From NCBI GenBank assembly GCA_023525715.1, contig CM042010.1:82213894-82277893 (forward strand): a DNA stretch of 64,000 nucleotides, in the 5' to 3' direction. Below, in pieces: positions 63,546 to 64,000 of this stretch; positions within the stretch are counted from its first letter, which is position 1, and every line of letters starts with the position of its first letter. The translations under genes and the position numbers were made by a program. The notes beneath the pieces are model-generated. The model saw nothing but the letters and a program-made list of their open reading frames with translations. It made no database searches and had not been told where the DNA came from. This stretch comes from Cichorium intybus. Its lineage: Eukaryota > Streptophyta > Magnoliopsida > Asterales > Asteraceae.

Positions 63546-64000
63546 TCCAAAAACTAATTATAAACATTTTAAAATATTTAATTGATGAGAAATAGAAAAA
63601 TAAATAAAATAAGAATAATAATTTGTTTTATCGAAATGTTAAGATATAGGTTATAATTTGAATATTTATAATAACCAAATGTATCAGTTTATTTTTTATT
63701 ATATTAGTAATTATGTGTGACGGTTTGACTTTTGGTTTCTTTAAAAATCTATTATCGGTTTTGGTTATTTTAGTTCATTAACCAAGCTCATCTTAAGTGT
63801 GCAAAAAATCGTTAGAACCGAACTAAATCGGAACCGATATTATACACAACGGTTTGATCATCGGTTCTTCAAAAACATAATTTTCAATTATTTTGTAAAC
63901 AATATTAGTTAGTAATTATTTTCTTGCTTCTAAAAGTAAATACAACAGATTATTTTCAATTATTTTAGTAATAAATATAATGGCTTATTTTTTTCCTATG
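63546..64000. other. AT-rich non-coding DNA
   Basis: Contains GGTTTTGGTT and its reverse-complement-like GAACCGAACTAAATCGGAAC near 63750-63840, possibly MITE remains. No frame. Confidence 0.35.

Overview
This is repeat-dominated nuclear DNA from a flowering plant. It holds plant-type LTR retrotransposons primed by initiator tRNA-Met, a SINE, MITEs, a PIF/Harbinger element, FAR1-type and Ulp1-type pseudogenes and an RWP-RK transcription-factor gene, with AT-rich, intron-containing host sequence. The mix of FAR1-type, Ulp1-type and SANT/GST-T3-like genes resembles Asteraceae genomes such as lettuce or sunflower. That species guess is weak inference. I see no clearly intact ordinary host gene. 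Everything recognisable is a mobile element or a decayed or captured gene.

Layout. (1) 1-4.5 kb: the 3' part of a FAR1-type (Mutator transposase-derived) pseudogene on +, then three tandem copies of the end of the next gene. (2) 4.1-37.3 kb: one minus-strand Ulp1-like (C48 cysteine protease) pseudogene, facing the FAR1 gene tail to tail. Its exons are spread over about 33 kb because three LTR elements landed in it: 5090-13095 and 26272-34733 (two members of one pol-less, gag-only Copia-type family) and 15020-22609 (a Gypsy-like element with no pol that carries an antisense RWP-RK gene with its introns). Two related long-TIR MITE copies, (TA)n tracts and ATGCAT/CATATG repeats fill the rest. 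(3) 37633-56901: a SIRE/Maximus-like Ty1/copia element with one uninterrupted pol frame and a broken gag. It is itself split by a Ty3/gypsy element (45980-54734) whose LTRs are nearly identical but whose pol is badly decayed. (4) 56.9-64 kb: TA tracts, unclassified repeats, a SINE with an 18-bp target duplication, an adjoining Harbinger element carrying only the SANT/Myb ORF1, and AT-rich non-coding DNA.

Insertion history. Every full LTR element has a readable 5-bp target duplication: TATAT, TATAT, AAAAC, AGGCC and TCATA. Hand-counted LTR differences give an order: the two pol-less Copia-type elements and the RWP-RK carrier at about 2-4%, the SIRE-like element at 1.5% (19/1274), and the Gypsy nested in it at about 0.6%. 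This agrees with the nesting.

The most unusual signals are: (a) a hairpin family inside the two pol-less elements, eight copies with a constant 22-nt apical part and arms that vary but stay complementary; (b) the RWP-RK gene captured antisense inside an LTR element between two polypurine-tract-like sequences; (c) the FAR1-type plus Ulp1-type convergent pair, which may be the wreck of one very large Mutator-like element; (d) elements with young LTRs and dead or absent pol, implying movement in trans.
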